Assembly: GCA_030831945.1 (NCBI GenBank) | Contig: JAURKC010000005.1 | Location: forward strand, 1-48,121 | Origin: Ferruginibacter sp. | GTDB lineage: Bacteria; Bacteroidota; Bacteroidia; Chitinophagales; Chitinophagaceae | Direction of reading: 5' to 3' | Length of the DNA: 48,121 nt | Shown: positions 1 through 9,397 of the stretch, piece after piece | Numbering within the stretch: the first letter of the stretch is position 1 | Layout of the letters: each line of letters begins with the position of its first letter | Translations under genes and position numbers: made by a program | The notes under the pieces: model-generated | What the model saw: the letters and a program-made list of their open reading frames with translations, nothing else | What the model was told of the DNA's origin: nothing | The model's database searches: none

Positions 1-36
1 AAAGCAACTTACTCTACCCGCGAGTTCCTTGATTTT

Positions 37-65
37 AGGCTGATATTTAATATTTCAGCCTTTTT
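37..65 (+). terminator. Intrinsic terminator of an unseen gene to the left
   Basis: A 7-bp stem AGGCTGA (37-43) pairs with TCAGCCT (55-61) and is followed by a short T run (61-65). Orientation suits a plus-strand transcript coming from outside the window. Bases 1-43 could hold the last codons of that gene (a frame reads to TGA at 41-43), but too little is present to name it. Confidence 0.5.
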
Positions 66-88
66 ATTCGCAGGATTGATTTTTTTTG

Positions 89-118
89 TTACTTTTTTGC
101 ATCAAGGCAAAAAAGTAA
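89..118. repeat. Perfect 12-bp inverted repeat (hairpin), probable dispersed intergenic element
   Basis: TTACTTTTTTGC (89-100) is exactly inverted at 107-118 around a 6-base loop (ATCAAG). Hairpins of this kind (GTTAC plus a T run, a short loop, an A run plus GTAAC) are, from memory, common between genes in Bacteroidota, where they produce spurious small ORFs. It lies about 130 bp past the 3' end of the SNF2 gene and may stabilise or terminate convergent transcripts. No second copy was seen in this window. Confidence 0.5.
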
Positions 119-250
119 AAGCACTCTATTCCAAAGGAAATTTCAGATCTATATAGTTAACTTTATTTTACAAAAAAAGGAGAAATTATTAATCAATCAA
201 TTTTGATCAAAAGCTTTACCAAATAATCGCTTGCGATTTTTGAGGATCAA

Positions 251-3200
251 CTAGCTAAAAAGGTACTCAACATCTGCCTTGCTCAATGCTTTTACAAAAT
301 TGATGTCGTCAGATATTAGTTCGCTTGCAAGTTTACGCTTACGCTCTTGAAGTTGTAAGATTTTATCTTCTATCGTATCAATACAAATCATCCGATAGGC
401 GAAGATGTTTTTTGTTTGGCCAATACGATGTGTCCGGTCAATCGCCTGCTGTTCAACTGCTGGGTTCCACCAAGGGTCTACAATGTAAACGTAATCAGCT
501 GCCGTAAGGTTTAAACCGACACCCCCTGCTTTTAATGAAATTAAAAACACCCTACTCTCCTCCTTATTTTGAAAGTTATCAATAGCGGTTTGTCGATCAT
601 TAATACTGGTACTTCCATCAAAATATTCAAATGGCACCCCAGTATCTATTAATTTATCTTTAATTAAGGAAAGCATTCCCAAAAATTGGGAGAATATCAA
701 TGCCTTATGCTGACCAATATTTTCACCTATTTCCCGAGTTAACTCATCCAGCTTAATCGAATGGTTAGGGTATTTTTCTTCTTCATTCAAAATTGCTGGA
801 CTATCGCAAATCTGTCTCAGTTTCATTAAGCCCTGCAAAATGGTAAGCTGCGATTTGTCAATACCCTGTTGATCAATGACCCCCATAATTTTATCTCGAT
901 AGCTATTGCGATAAGCGTCATAAATTTTTCGCTGCTCCTTGTCCATTTCACAAAATAAAATAGTCTCTGTTTTTTCAGGTAAATCTTTTGCTACTTGCTC
1001 CTTAGTCCTTCGCAAAATGAAAGGATATAATAATTTTCTGAGATGCTCTTTTTGTTCCTGCTCTCCAAATTTGTCAATAGGATTGGCAAATTCGTTTCTG
1101 AAAAAATCCATGCTTCCTAATAAACCCGGATTGAGAAAATTCATTTGTGCAAATATGTCAAAGGTGTTATTCTGAAGAGGAGTACCGCTCATGCATACTC
1201 TATTTTTAGCGGTTAAAAGACAAGCAGCTTTTGTTACTTTTGAGGCAGGGTTTTTAATTGCCTGACTTTCATCTAACACCACATAATCAAACTCCATTTT
1301 CATCAGCAATTGTATATCACTTCGTAAAGTGCCATAAGTCGTGATAATAATATTTGCCTCTTGCAATACTTTCATTTCCTTAGCACGTATACTGCCGTGA
1401 TGTATTCTCCAACTAAGTTCTGGAGTAAATTTCTTTATCTCATTTTCCCAATTATATATCAAGGTAGTTGGACAAACAACAATAGCGGTTAGTTTTCCTT
1501 CCTGTGATTTATAATGTTGCAACATGGTAAGCGCCTGAACAGTTTTACCCAATCCCATATCATCTGCAAGTATGCCTCCCCAACCTACCTCATTTAAATA
1601 ATTAAGCCATTGATAACCTGCCGTTTGATACGGTCTAAGAATAGCTTGTAAATTTACAGGCGCATCAATTGCTGGTATATTTTTAAACTCTCTAATTCGT
1701 TCAAATTTTTCATCTAATGCAAAACTCAATTCTGTAGCATCGCGATTTTGATACAACTCATCAATCACACTCATGTGATATTTTGATAAGCGGAGCTTGT
1801 CATTTTTTCCGTCTCCTACTTTAAATAATAGGGAGTATTTTTTTAGCCATTCATCCGGCAATATTCCTAAAGTGCCATCACCTAATTGAACAAAGGATTG
1901 TTTGGAGGCTAATGCTCTTTTAATATCGTTGATCCCTACACGCTGACCCTCGAAATCTAATTCCACCTTTGCATCAAACCAATCGAGTCCGCTACTTACA
2001 TGAATATGAGTAGACGGCCTTGCTGTATTAAAACGAAAATTTCTGAGTGCCTCAAAACCAAAGACAGGAACTTTAGATTCCTTCATGGAGTCTACAAATA
2101 AGAAGAACCAATTATTTTTTAAAACCTCCGGCCCTTTTAATATTAAACTATTTCCTTCCTCAGGACGTATAAACTGAGAGTGTAATGAATTGAGCTGGTC
2201 AATAAACCGCTGTTCCGCTTCTTTGTTTCGATGGACAATTAAAATTTTATCTCCATCAGGTATGGTAATTGTATCCTTATCGGTAGCTTTTGTCTCAAAA
2301 CCCTTGTACGTAAAAATGGGTTGAAATACAAGGTACTCTCCCTTTTCCTGCAACATTAATTTTACTTCTGGCTCGCCACTCTTTATTTCTTTGATAAGCG
2401 ATTTATCAAACTCAACAAGATATTCTTGAGTCAATGGCATGATAAGCTTTTGCATTTGGCTGGACCAATTTTCTTTGGTAAGTTTTATGTTGCCGCTTTT
2501 TATAAAACTTTCAGCTTGTAATGCATCTTCAGGTCTTTGCCAGAGATAAAAAGTATGATTGTATAAAAAAAGAATACTGTTACTGCATTCATTATCAGTA
2601 ACTGGCTGAGTAGCTCCGTTGATATTTAACAGGCACTGCAGTTCAAACTGACTGCCCTTTGATGCAATCTTAAACTGGGGTGCAATGCAATTTGCACTTA
2701 AAGACACTTCAACCAAATTGTCGGTTTTGAAAACCTTTTTTTCTGGCAAAAAATAGATGAATGAATTATTTTTTTGCTCTTCAAATATTTTTTTAAGTTT
2801 AGGCTGAAAGTATTCTGTAATCAATAATCTGGTTTCTTCTGGCAATTCCTCTCCATCTGTTTGAATAATATTTTCCCATATTCCGCTAAAAGGAGAATTT
2901 CTATTTAGATATTTATTTACTTCCGAAGTCTGCAATTTTCTGATTTGCTGTAATAGCATTTTATCCTCCTCGCTATATAAATCAGTGTTGACATATTTCG
3001 TGAGGTCTAATTTTTCAGCTTTTCCAACTAAGGAATATCCCTTTTCATCCGCATCGCCTTGTATGGCATCGATTATAAAATAGGGATAGGCTGTAGCATT
3101 AAAATTAAAAACTACTCCCAGTTTTTTGGTAGCAGGATCAATTACCTCTGCCTCCTCTAATTGAATTGGACTATCCTCCTGAAAATACGCTGGCTTTGAA

Positions 3201-4009
3201 GTAGGGAGCGTTGTCTGAGCCACTCTTTTAATAGACGTGTCTAGCAAAATAAGAAAAGGCTTTCCCTCTTTATATACAAACTCAAACTTTCCAGATAAGT
3301 CATCGGTTAAACTATACCCATAAATCTGTAATAGTTTATTCTTTTCCTTATCCCAATTGCGAATAGTATCAAAATAATATTGGCCGTATTGTCTAAATAT
3401 TTGAAGAAATAAAATCGTCTTGTGAATACATAATGGATAAGAAGATTCTTTGCATTTACAAGAGGTGTCAAAATTTCTTTCGTCGTTTTTTTGAATTACA
3501 ACAGGATAAACTTGGCCTTCAGTTTTCAATTCCGCTTCCACCCTTTCATTTGCCGAAACTAATATATCGGCTTTAGTAGTTTCTAAAAATTCATCAGCTG
3601 CTTCATAAATTTCTGGCGAACAAAGCATCCGAATTGTTTTAAGCTCGATGGACTTCATCTTTGCTACAGTATGCCTTTGATTATAAACCGTATTACTACT
3701 GCCCAGCATATTTTTATCAATCAATTCTTGCAGTTGAAAAAGTGCAGCTACTTCGTGGCGACAAATATCGCCTACATTATAAGGACAGGTACAGCGAAGT
3801 GATAAAGATTGAGGATCGGTATATTTTTGAAGATTAACTTTATAATAGGTGCTGTATACATCATCTTTTATTCTAAATACTACACTATTAAGCAACTCAT
3901 CATGTTCTAACAATTCAACAGTTCCGGCTCCGAAAATTTTTTTTCCTCTCCGGATTACATCATCAGAGCCTGTATTATAAATATGTTTTATTAAATGAGA
4001 TAGCGCCAA
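251..4009 (-). CDS. SNF2-family DEAD/DEAH-box helicase with two SWIM zinc fingers
   Basis: A 1252-residue Swi2/Snf2-type ATPase, expected to translocate on double-stranded DNA and remodel bound proteins. Two SWIM-type CxC...CxH zinc motifs are visible at the N terminus (C73/C75/C83/H85 and C184/C186/C194/H196). A long uncharacterised middle follows, then the helicase core: Walker A GILADDMGLGKT near residue 810, the DESQ Walker B near 911, and motif VI DRTHRIGQ near 1190. The C terminus is complete. The start is TTG at 4009; the frame is open only to 4055 upstream with no ATG, so TTG is the best choice. It appears monocistronic, downstream of comB. Family assignment is firm. The cellular role (transcription recycling or repair, as for bacterial RapA/HepA relatives) is inference. 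Confidence 0.93.
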   Translation of the reverse strand: MALSHLIKHIYNTGSDDVIRRGKKIFGAGTVELLEHDELLNSVVFRIKDDVYSTYYKVNLQKYTDPQSLSLRCTCPYNVGDICRHEVAALFQLQELIDKNMLGSSNTVYNQRHTVAKMKSIELKTIRMLCSPEIYEAADEFLETTKADILVSANERVEAELKTEGQVYPVVIQKNDERNFDTSCKCKESSYPLCIHKTILFLQIFRQYGQYYFDTIRNWDKEKNKLLQIYGYSLTDDLSGKFEFVYKEGKPFLILLDTSIKRVAQTTLPTSKPAYFQEDSPIQLEEAEVIDPATKKLGVVFNFNATAYPYFIIDAIQGDADEKGYSLVGKAEKLDLTKYVNTDLYSEEDKMLLQQIRKLQTSEVNKYLNRNSPFSGIWENIIQTDGEELPEETRLLITEYFQPKLKKIFEEQKNNSFIYFLPEKKVFKTDNLVEVSLSANCIAPQFKIASKGSQFELQCLLNINGATQPVTDNECSNSILFLYNHTFYLWQRPEDALQAESFIKSGNIKLTKENWSSQMQKLIMPLTQEYLVEFDKSLIKEIKSGEPEVKLMLQEKGEYLVFQPIFTYKGFETKATDKDTITIPDGDKILIVHRNKEAEQRFIDQLNSLHSQFIRPEEGNSLILKGPEVLKNNWFFLFVDSMKESKVPVFGFEALRNFRFNTARPSTHIHVSSGLDWFDAKVELDFEGQRVGINDIKRALASKQSFVQLGDGTLGILPDEWLKKYSLLFKVGDGKNDKLRLSKYHMSVIDELYQNRDATELSFALDEKFERIREFKNIPAIDAPVNLQAILRPYQTAGYQWLNYLNEVGWGGILADDMGLGKTVQALTMLQHYKSQEGKLTAIVVCPTTLIYNWENEIKKFTPELSWRIHHGSIRAKEMKVLQEANIIITTYGTLRSDIQLLMKMEFDYVVLDESQAIKNPASKVTKAACLLTAKNRVCMSGTPLQNNTFDIFAQMNFLNPGLLGSMDFFRNEFANPIDKFGEQEQKEHLRKLLYPFILRRTKEQVAKDLPEKTETILFCEMDKEQRKIYDAYRNSYRDKIMGVIDQQGIDKSQLTILQGLMKLRQICDSPAILNEEEKYPNHSIKLDELTREIGENIGQHKALIFSQFLGMLSLIKDKLIDTGVPFEYFDGSTSINDRQTAIDNFQNKEESRVFLISLKAGGVGLNLTAADYVYIVDPWWNPAVEQQAIDRTHRIGQTKNIFAYRMICIDTIEDKILQLQERKRKLASELISDDINFVKALSKADVEYLFS

Positions 4010-4137
4010 AATAAAGTCCGGTTTAACTGTACAAAGAGAAAAATATCTCCTTTCTTAGGAATGACCCATTCAGAAAAGAGCAATTTGCAAAATTAAAGGA
4101 AACTGCTTGAAAGAGGTGATATCTTTTGAACTTTCAG

Positions 4138-4875
4138 CTAAATAGACTGCTTTATTAATTTACCCTCTTTATATAGGCACAATATGTTGGCTACATCCAC
4201 TGTTAGACAGTAACGGATATCTTTTTCAAGTCCAAATCGGGAAAGTCGGTGGTAATGGGAAGCGTTTTTTGACTTCATGAATTCATATAAATCCTCTTTA
4301 GCATCATTGTACATCGTCTCTGCCATTTGTGAAGAATCGCAATTAATATGAAAATGATCTTTAATACGACTAATTACCGCACCTGCAAATAAGGTGTCTT
4401 CAATATTAACCCTGTCTTTCCAAGCGGCACATCCCAATATTACTGGCATTTTCATAGCCACTAGATAATCGCATACTGCTGAAAGATTAGAAAATGAACC
4501 AGTAACGATCTCCTTTGCCCCCTTATCCAATGCCATATGCAATAACTTTGTCCCATTAGTAGTAGTCAGCACTAAAGTCTTACCGCCAATAAATTCTGCT
4601 GGATATTCAAAAGGGGAATTTCCATAAGACAATCCTTCTGCAATTAACCCATCTCTTTCTCCGGCTGTAATTCCCTCAATTTGCTTGCCCAAACGAATAC
4701 ATTCGGTAACACTATCCACTGGTATGATAGCCTTCGCTCCATTATGAAGAGCAGTTGCAATAGTAGAAGTAGCTCTTAATACATCTATAATCACTACGAT
4801 ACTACTGCTCACATCATATAGATTAAGTAATGCAGGTGACAATGCAGTAAATAAAGCGGGTTTTTCTACTTTCAT
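4138..4875 (-). CDS. comB: 2-phosphosulfolactate phosphatase family protein (ComB-like)
   Basis: A 245-residue protein with the ComB fold signature: VVIIDVLRATSTIATAL (27-43), AGERDGL (71-77) followed by GNSPFEY, LTTTNGTK (103-110) and GCAAWKDRVNIEDTLFAG (148-165). Archaeal ComB hydrolyses 2-phospho-3-sulfolactate to sulfolactate in coenzyme M biosynthesis, using Mg2+. Bacteria with this family usually lack coenzyme M, and sulfolactate or a related sulfonate is the likely product. The ATG at 4875 lies 9 nt after the stop of the SRPBCC gene, so the two are almost certainly co-transcribed. No comA, comC or sulfolactate dehydrogenase gene is in view, so the pathway here is unknown. Family call is strong; in vivo substrate is inferred. 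Confidence 0.85.
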   Translation of the reverse strand: MKVEKPALFTALSPALLNLYDVSSSIVVIIDVLRATSTIATALHNGAKAIIPVDSVTECIRLGKQIEGITAGERDGLIAEGLSYGNSPFEYPAEFIGGKTLVLTTTNGTKLLHMALDKGAKEIVTGSFSNLSAVCDYLVAMKMPVILGCAAWKDRVNIEDTLFAGAVISRIKDHFHINCDSSQMAETMYNDAKEDLYEFMKSKNASHYHRLSRFGLEKDIRYCLTVDVANILCLYKEGKLIKQSI

Positions 4876-4884
4876 TTATTTTAT

Positions 4885-5358
4885 TTAAATCAAAATTGCT
4901 TTCCACTTGCTTGATTCAGCATATTGCTTAATTACCTCATTTCGATGTAAAAGCAATTGATGCAAATAACTAGTAAGAAATAGTTGGTTGGTTAATTGCC
5001 CAATTATTCCATAAGGACTTTCAAATTCAATGATATCAATTAAAAAAGTACCATTATCAATTGGCTTAAAATGATGTTCGTGACGGAAACTTTTAAAGTC
5101 GCCATGTACCATCTGAACTATAAAATGATCTGGAAAATTCATACTAGTGATTTTAGTTTTAATCTTCCTGACTTTATAGAGATGTTTGGCCTGCCAAGTT
5201 ACTGTTTCGTTTTCATTGATAAGCCCTGTGGTAATGCCTTCTATTGCTTTTTCATCCTTACTAGAAAAAGCTATTCTATGTAAATTAATACTGCGACTTA
5301 GGTCAAAGACTCGCTCAACTGGTGCATTGATTAGCGTAGTGAGGTGAATTTTTGCCAT
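4885..5358 (-). CDS. SRPBCC (START-like) ligand-binding family protein
   Basis: A 157-residue soluble protein opening with a first beta strand and NAPVERVFDLSRSI, the usual start of SRPBCC/polyketide-cyclase-like proteins. Later strands carry ETVTWQAKHL and FRHEHHFKPIDNGTFLIDIIEFESPYG, followed by a long C-terminal helix. The fold encloses a hydrophobic cavity; the ligand cannot be predicted. There are no transmembrane segments or signal peptide. It sits 9 nt upstream of comB in the same direction and probably forms an operon with it; the hairpin at 5385-5403 separates it from gcvT. Family assignment is good; function unknown. Confidence 0.75.
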   Translation of the reverse strand: MAKIHLTTLINAPVERVFDLSRSINLHRIAFSSKDEKAIEGITTGLINENETVTWQAKHLYKVRKIKTKITSMNFPDHFIVQMVHGDFKSFRHEHHFKPIDNGTFLIDIIEFESPYGIIGQLTNQLFLTSYLHQLLLHRNEVIKQYAESSKWKAILI

Positions 5359-5384
5359 AGTAATAAGTAGCTAATATTTTTAAA

Positions 5385-5403
5385 ATTGTAGCGGCACTAC
5401 AAT
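5385..5403 (-). terminator. Probable terminator after gcvT
   Basis: ATTGTAG (5385-5391) and CTACAAT (5397-5403) form a perfect 7-bp stem with a 5-base loop. Read on the minus strand it follows the gcvT stop by about 75 nt and runs into a TTTT tract. It also falls in the leader of the SRPBCC gene, so it could act as an attenuator instead. Confidence 0.45.
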
Positions 5404-5479
5404 AATCCTTTCATAAAATTTAATCAATTATAATGTAAAGCATGAATTACAAATTTCATGAATCAACAAAGGTTGCTTT

Positions 5480-6565
5480 TTAAGCAAAAGGCATTTTAAC
5501 CACTTTTGCTTTCAATAAAGAATTGCGAATACTAATGTATATCTCCGTTCCAATCGATGCAAAATCATTTGCTACATAACCCATTCCGATCGCTTTGCCC
5601 AATGAAGGAGATTGTGTTCCAGAACTAACTTTCCCAATCAACTTTCCATTTGAATCCATTATTTCATGATCATGACGAGCGATACCTCTATCTATCATTT
5701 CAAAACCTACCAATTTTTTTGTTACACCTGCGGCCTTTTGATTTTCAAAAAAAGATTGATTGGTGAAGTCTTTGGTGAATTTAGTTATCCATCCTAATCC
5801 AGCTTCTAGCGGAGAGGTGGTATCGTCAATATCATTTCCATATAAACAAAAACCCATTTCAAGTCTCAAGGTATCCCTTGCGCCCAGGCCGATTGGTTTG
5901 ATGCCATGCGGAGCCCCCGCAGCAAATATTGCATTCCAAATAGTATCTGCCGCGTTGTCCTTGTCCTCAAAATAAATTTCAACTCCTCCAGCACCTGTAT
6001 ATCCCGTGGCACTAATAATTACATTCTCAATACCAGCAAAATTTGCTCTAACGAAAGTGTAATACTTTAAATTTAAAATATCCGTGGTAGTCAACGACTG
6101 AAGTATTTTGGTTGCGTTAGGTCCTTGAACTGCTAACAAACAAGTTTTATCAGAAATATTATGCAGCTCAACATTTTTATCATTGAAGCTGCTTATCCAA
6201 TTCCAATCTTTGTCTATGTTACCAGCATTTACCACTAACATATACGACTTGTTGGGTTCCAAACAATAGACTAATAAGTCATCCACAATACCACCTTGTT
6301 TGTTGGGCAGACAACTATATTGCGCCTGGCCAGCAATTAATTTTGAGGCATCATTAGTCGTAACTCTCTGAATTAAATCCAACGCATTTTCACCTTTTAG
6401 AATAAATTCACCCATATGACTTACATCAAATACACCAGCATTATTTCTAACTGCCGCATGCTCATCGTTGATGCCTGAATAACTAATAGGCATATTAAAT
6501 CCTGCAAATGCGGCCATCTTTGCGCCTAGGGCTTGGTGTTTTTCGGTAAAAGGAGTGTTTTTCAT
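5480..6565 (-). CDS. gcvT: Aminomethyltransferase, glycine cleavage system T protein
   Basis: A 361-residue GcvT, the normal length. It transfers the methylene group from aminomethyl-lipoyl GcvH to tetrahydrofolate, releasing ammonia. Family hallmarks are present: [18 protein letters not shown] near the N terminus, the [21 protein letters not shown] segment (about 33-53), QPxAxxILQ-type [26 protein letters not shown], and the C-terminal beta-barrel domain ([16 protein letters not shown] onward). The ATG at 6565 follows a -7 element at 6605-6612. gcvH and gcvP are not nearby, as is common in Bacteroidota. It stands alone between two hairpin terminators. Confidence 0.95.
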   Translation of the reverse strand: MKNTPFTEKHQALGAKMAAFAGFNMPISYSGINDEHAAVRNNAGVFDVSHMGEFILKGENALDLIQRVTTNDASKLIAGQAQYSCLPNKQGGIVDDLLVYCLEPNKSYMLVVNAGNIDKDWNWISSFNDKNVELHNISDKTCLLAVQGPNATKILQSLTTTDILNLKYYTFVRANFAGIENVIISATGYTGAGGVEIYFEDKDNAADTIWNAIFAAGAPHGIKPIGLGARDTLRLEMGFCLYGNDIDDTTSPLEAGLGWITKFTKDFTNQSFFENQKAAGVTKKLVGFEMIDRGIARHDHEIMDSNGKLIGKVSSGTQSPSLGKAIGMGYVANDFASIGTEIYISIRNSLLKAKVVKMPFA

Positions 6566-6604
6566 GAAAGGTTAATTATTTTATCGCTATTTAAATTGAG
6601 AAGA

Positions 6605-6612
6605 CAAATGTA
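6605..6612 (-). promoter_or_regulatory. -7 promoter element of gcvT
   Basis: On the minus strand the bases read TACATTTG, a full match to the Bacteroidota -7 consensus TAnnTTTG. It lies about 40 nt upstream of the gcvT ATG, giving a leader of roughly 33 nt. No clear -33 TTTG is present; that position falls in the T tract and stem of the pspC terminator. Confidence 0.5.
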
Positions 6613-6616
6613 AAAT

Positions 6617-6655
6617 AAAAAAAATTGGCAGCGCTATTTTAACATAGGCTGCCAA
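6617..6655 (-). terminator. Intrinsic terminator of the padR-pspC operon
   Basis: TTGGCAGC (6625-6632) pairs with GCTGCCAA (6648-6655), extended inward by CTAT/ATAG with one bulged base. On the minus strand the stem is followed by eight T residues. It lies about 60 nt past the stop of the PspC gene, a textbook position. Confidence 0.85.
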
Positions 6656-6712
6656 TAATTATATTTTCTAAAAGCATTAACACCCCGGCTTTTTCAAGTC
6701 GGAATATGCTTA

Positions 6713-8926
6713 CTATTTATTTATCAATAAAAAATACGGTTTTACTAAATAACCTCGCAAAGATTCTAGCTCAGTTTCATTATATGCTATCTTTTCAATT
6801 TTTTGTTGAATTTCCTTTTTTGCTTTTTGCAAAGAATCCCTCATCCGCATTTTATCCATCTCTATTTTCATTCGAATTGAATCCATACGCCTATCTATTT
6901 CCTTTTTTATATCATCCCCTTCTATAATTTGAATGCCATTCACATCAATTGAAACTTTATTGCCATTTTCATCAATATAAATTCCTTTGCCGTTAATTTT
7001 AATCTTAGTTTTCCCGCCATTTTTTGAGTTATCCGCTGGCTCTCCATCTATAGTATACAAACCATCTGAGTTCATGATATACTCTACATTTTGTCGCCAA
7101 CCTCTTTCTTCTCCATCATTTACAAAGTCATCATCCCAATCATCATTAGCAGAATTGTCAAAATGCAATGCATCATTCCTGTTTAAACTACGGTCAACCT
7201 TAATTCTTTTTCCCACAGGTACATAAATGTTTATGATTACACCCTGATTGCGAAATTTATTTTTTTGAGAAATGCCAATACCTTTATCCAGTTGTAATAC
7301 TGAATCTTTTTGTGTTACACTGAAATTGATAAGGTTCGCTGTTGTGTCTGCAACTCTTCTATTTCTTCCGTTTGCCAACTTTACTATAGTAACCCTAAAA
7401 CTATCATTAGCAGATTTTAGAATTTTAATTTCTATATTTTTTATAAATAAAGTATCGTCTTCCAAGCCAATATTTTCAAATGGCGATAGATGAAAAATCT
7501 GGTTTCGTTTATACTTATTCTGTAACGTTTGAGCCGTTATTTCAAGTTTGTTTACCAAAGGGTTGGTTAAAGTAATTTCTTGTTCATATAAATGATTAGT
7601 ACTCTTGAAATCTCTTACTATTTCTGATAGTAGGCTAATAAAACAAACCCATCCAATCACCCAAAGACTAATAAAAGTGAATCGCAATGCTCTTCGGTTA
7701 GACTTCATCTTTGCCAAGCGACGAATTATCCACGTAATCACTCCGATTACAGGTACTGCAATAAAAAGTATAAGCGTTCCCCAAGCAAAAATATTTTGCC
7801 AACCATCTGTCAATAAAAAATCTTTCAATGGAAAAACTCCTATAGAAAAAATGGCAAAACTAAATAAGGCTATTACTAAAGCAAAAGCAAAACAACCTAT
7901 AATTAAATAAGCAAAAGCTTTAACCAGCAGTACAATAATATCTCCCAATGATTTGGTAGATTTTTTCAATAAGGTAGTTGCTTCTGCACCCACCACTTTT
8001 CCTTTTTCATCTGCTATAGACTTAGCTTCTTTGCCAAATTTTTCAGCCCTTTGCTGTACTTCTTTCATTTCGCCTACCACCGAATTCTTAATAGAATTCA
8101 GGTCGACTTTTTCGCCTTTCATTTCTAATTTTTCCAAAGTATTATTAGCTTGTGGTATTACTAACCATAAAATAATATAAAGAAATAAAGACCCTGAACT
8201 AAAGGAGAAACCAATAAAATTAGGAAAATCTAAAAATTCCCAGTGGGTTATACGAGACATAATACTTAAGAAAGGAATTAAAAATAATACCCTAGGAATC
8301 CAGGGACTTATTCCGAAGTAATTTCCAATTCCACTGCATACGCCTGCAATTATTTTTTCATCTGGATCTCTAAACAACTTTTTTCGAGAAGCTCCGATCA
8401 CTGCTGATGCACTGCTAGGTAAGGCTATCCATAAAATCAGATAGGCTAATAATCCAGCACCTGTAAAAGCAACTACTACAAAAATGATCCTTACTAAAAT
8501 AGTGTCTATTCCAAAATAATTGGCAATTCCACCACAAACACCTCCAATTAATTTATCATTCTCATTTCTAAATAACCGCTTAGTATTACCTGCAATGGGA
8601 GTTGCTTGGTCGGAAGAGGTAGAATTTTCTTTAGAAGAAGATTTACTAGATCCAACTTCTTCAAGCTCATCTAATTCTTCAGGCCTACCCATACTTTTAA
8701 TGATGGCATTTACATCCTCATCGGTGATACAGGTAGATCCTTTTTTTAGTCTTTCCTGAAATAGTTCTCCAATTCGACTTTCAATATCATTAATAATTTC
8801 TTCCTTCCCTTCTTCGTTAGCAAAATAACGAGAAAGGCTCTCCGTATAATTTTTAAGTAATTCAAAAGCGGTTACTTCTATTGGTACAACTTGTCCGTGG
8901 AAGTTAATATTGATGACTTGCTTCAT
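6713..8926 (-). CDS. Tandem PspC-domain membrane protein
   Basis: A 737-residue membrane protein. An N-terminal region of about 110 residues (starting MKQVININFHG) precedes two PspC domains: residues about 116-172 (KRLFRNENDKLIGGVCGGIANYFG...) and about 182-260 (KKLFRDPDEKIIAGVCSGIGNYFG...). At least three more membrane segments follow (about 330-440), then a large beta-rich soluble domain with an acidic/Asn-rich stretch and a C-terminal coiled coil with many Arg, Lys and Met residues. PspC proteins sense envelope stress with PspA/PspB in enterobacteria; in Bacteroidota they pair with PadR regulators instead. The ATG at 8926 is preferred over a GTG 36 nt upstream because homologues begin with this MKxVININ-type strand. 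It is the second gene of the padR operon, 78 nt downstream. Confidence 0.85.
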   Translation of the reverse strand: MKQVININFHGQVVPIEVTAFELLKNYTESLSRYFANEEGKEEIINDIESRIGELFQERLKKGSTCITDEDVNAIIKSMGRPEELDELEEVGSSKSSSKENSTSSDQATPIAGNTKRLFRNENDKLIGGVCGGIANYFGIDTILVRIIFVVVAFTGAGLLAYLILWIALPSSASAVIGASRKKLFRDPDEKIIAGVCSGIGNYFGISPWIPRVLFLIPFLSIMSRITHWEFLDFPNFIGFSFSSGSLFLYIILWLVIPQANNTLEKLEMKGEKVDLNSIKNSVVGEMKEVQQRAEKFGKEAKSIADEKGKVVGAEATTLLKKSTKSLGDIIVLLVKAFAYLIIGCFAFALVIALFSFAIFSIGVFPLKDFLLTDGWQNIFAWGTLILFIAVPVIGVITWIIRRLAKMKSNRRALRFTFISLWVIGWVCFISLLSEIVRDFKSTNHLYEQEITLTNPLVNKLEITAQTLQNKYKRNQIFHLSPFENIGLEDDTLFIKNIEIKILKSANDSFRVTIVKLANGRNRRVADTTANLINFSVTQKDSVLQLDKGIGISQKNKFRNQGVIINIYVPVGKRIKVDRSLNRNDALHFDNSANDDWDDDFVNDGEERGWRQNVEYIMNSDGLYTIDGEPADNSKNGGKTKIKINGKGIYIDENGNKVSIDVNGIQIIEGDDIKKEIDRRMDSIRMKIEMDKMRMRDSLQKAKKEIQQKIEKIAYNETELESLRGYLVKPYFLLINK

Positions 8927-9004
8927 AACTATTTTTTTATGATTGGAAAGTGGATTAGCCACTTTATTTTATAGAAGGTTTTTTTATAATTGAATATGAA
9001 AAGT

Positions 9005-9397
9005 TTATTCGGTTGGATTCTCTGGAAAATTTTGATCCTCTTTTGAATCCTGCTCCTCAGTATGGGCTTGTTCAGCATTGGAAAGTTCTTTTACTGCACT
9101 AGCCAGTTCATTCCAGGTGGTCTCTAATTCTTTATAAAAAACAGCCCCCTTTTCTGTCAAAGAAAAATATTTACGTGGGGGGCCGCTATTACTTTCTATC
9201 CAACGGTAAGTAAGGAACTCCGCATTTTTTAACCGAGTGAGTAAAGGATATAATGTACCTTCTAATATGTTTAAATTGGCTGATTTCATTCTCTCAATAT
9301 TATCCGAGGGATAAGCCTCCCCTTGCTTGATGATGGAAAGGATACAGAATTCTAAAACTCCTTTCCGCATCTGACTAGCCGTATTGTCTATATTCAT
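9005..9397 (-). CDS. PadR-family transcriptional regulator
   Basis: A 130-residue PadR regulator: an N-terminal winged helix-turn-helix (QMRKGVLEFCILSIIKQGEAYPSDN... through LNILEGTLYPLLTRLKNAEFLTYRW), a wing ending in GPPRKYFSLTEKG, and a C-terminal dimerisation helix (about 80-110). PadR proteins usually repress their own operon and respond to a ligand or membrane stress. I chose the ATG at 9397; a TTG at 9430 would add 11 residues that do not look like the family's N terminus. It precedes the PspC gene and shares the promoter at 9491-9522, so autoregulation of both is likely. Confidence 0.9.
   Translation of the reverse strand: MNIDNTASQMRKGVLEFCILSIIKQGEAYPSDNIERMKSANLNILEGTLYPLLTRLKNAEFLTYRWIESNSGPPRKYFSLTEKGAVFYKELETTWNELASAVKELSNAEQAHTEEQDSKEDQNFPENPTE

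Noticed and set aside
1..159. Open plus-strand frame from the window edge to TAG at 157-159
   Set aside because: It runs through a terminator hairpin and the inverted repeat at 89-118, and its protein is low-complexity; it does not look coding.
7605..7910. 101-codon plus-strand frame within the PspC gene
   Set aside because: It is antisense to the membrane-spanning part of a well-supported gene and is explained by codon bias of that gene.
8927..8962. GTG start 36 nt upstream for the PspC protein
   Set aside because: The ATG at 8926 begins the conserved N-terminal strand; the extension has no recognisable homology.
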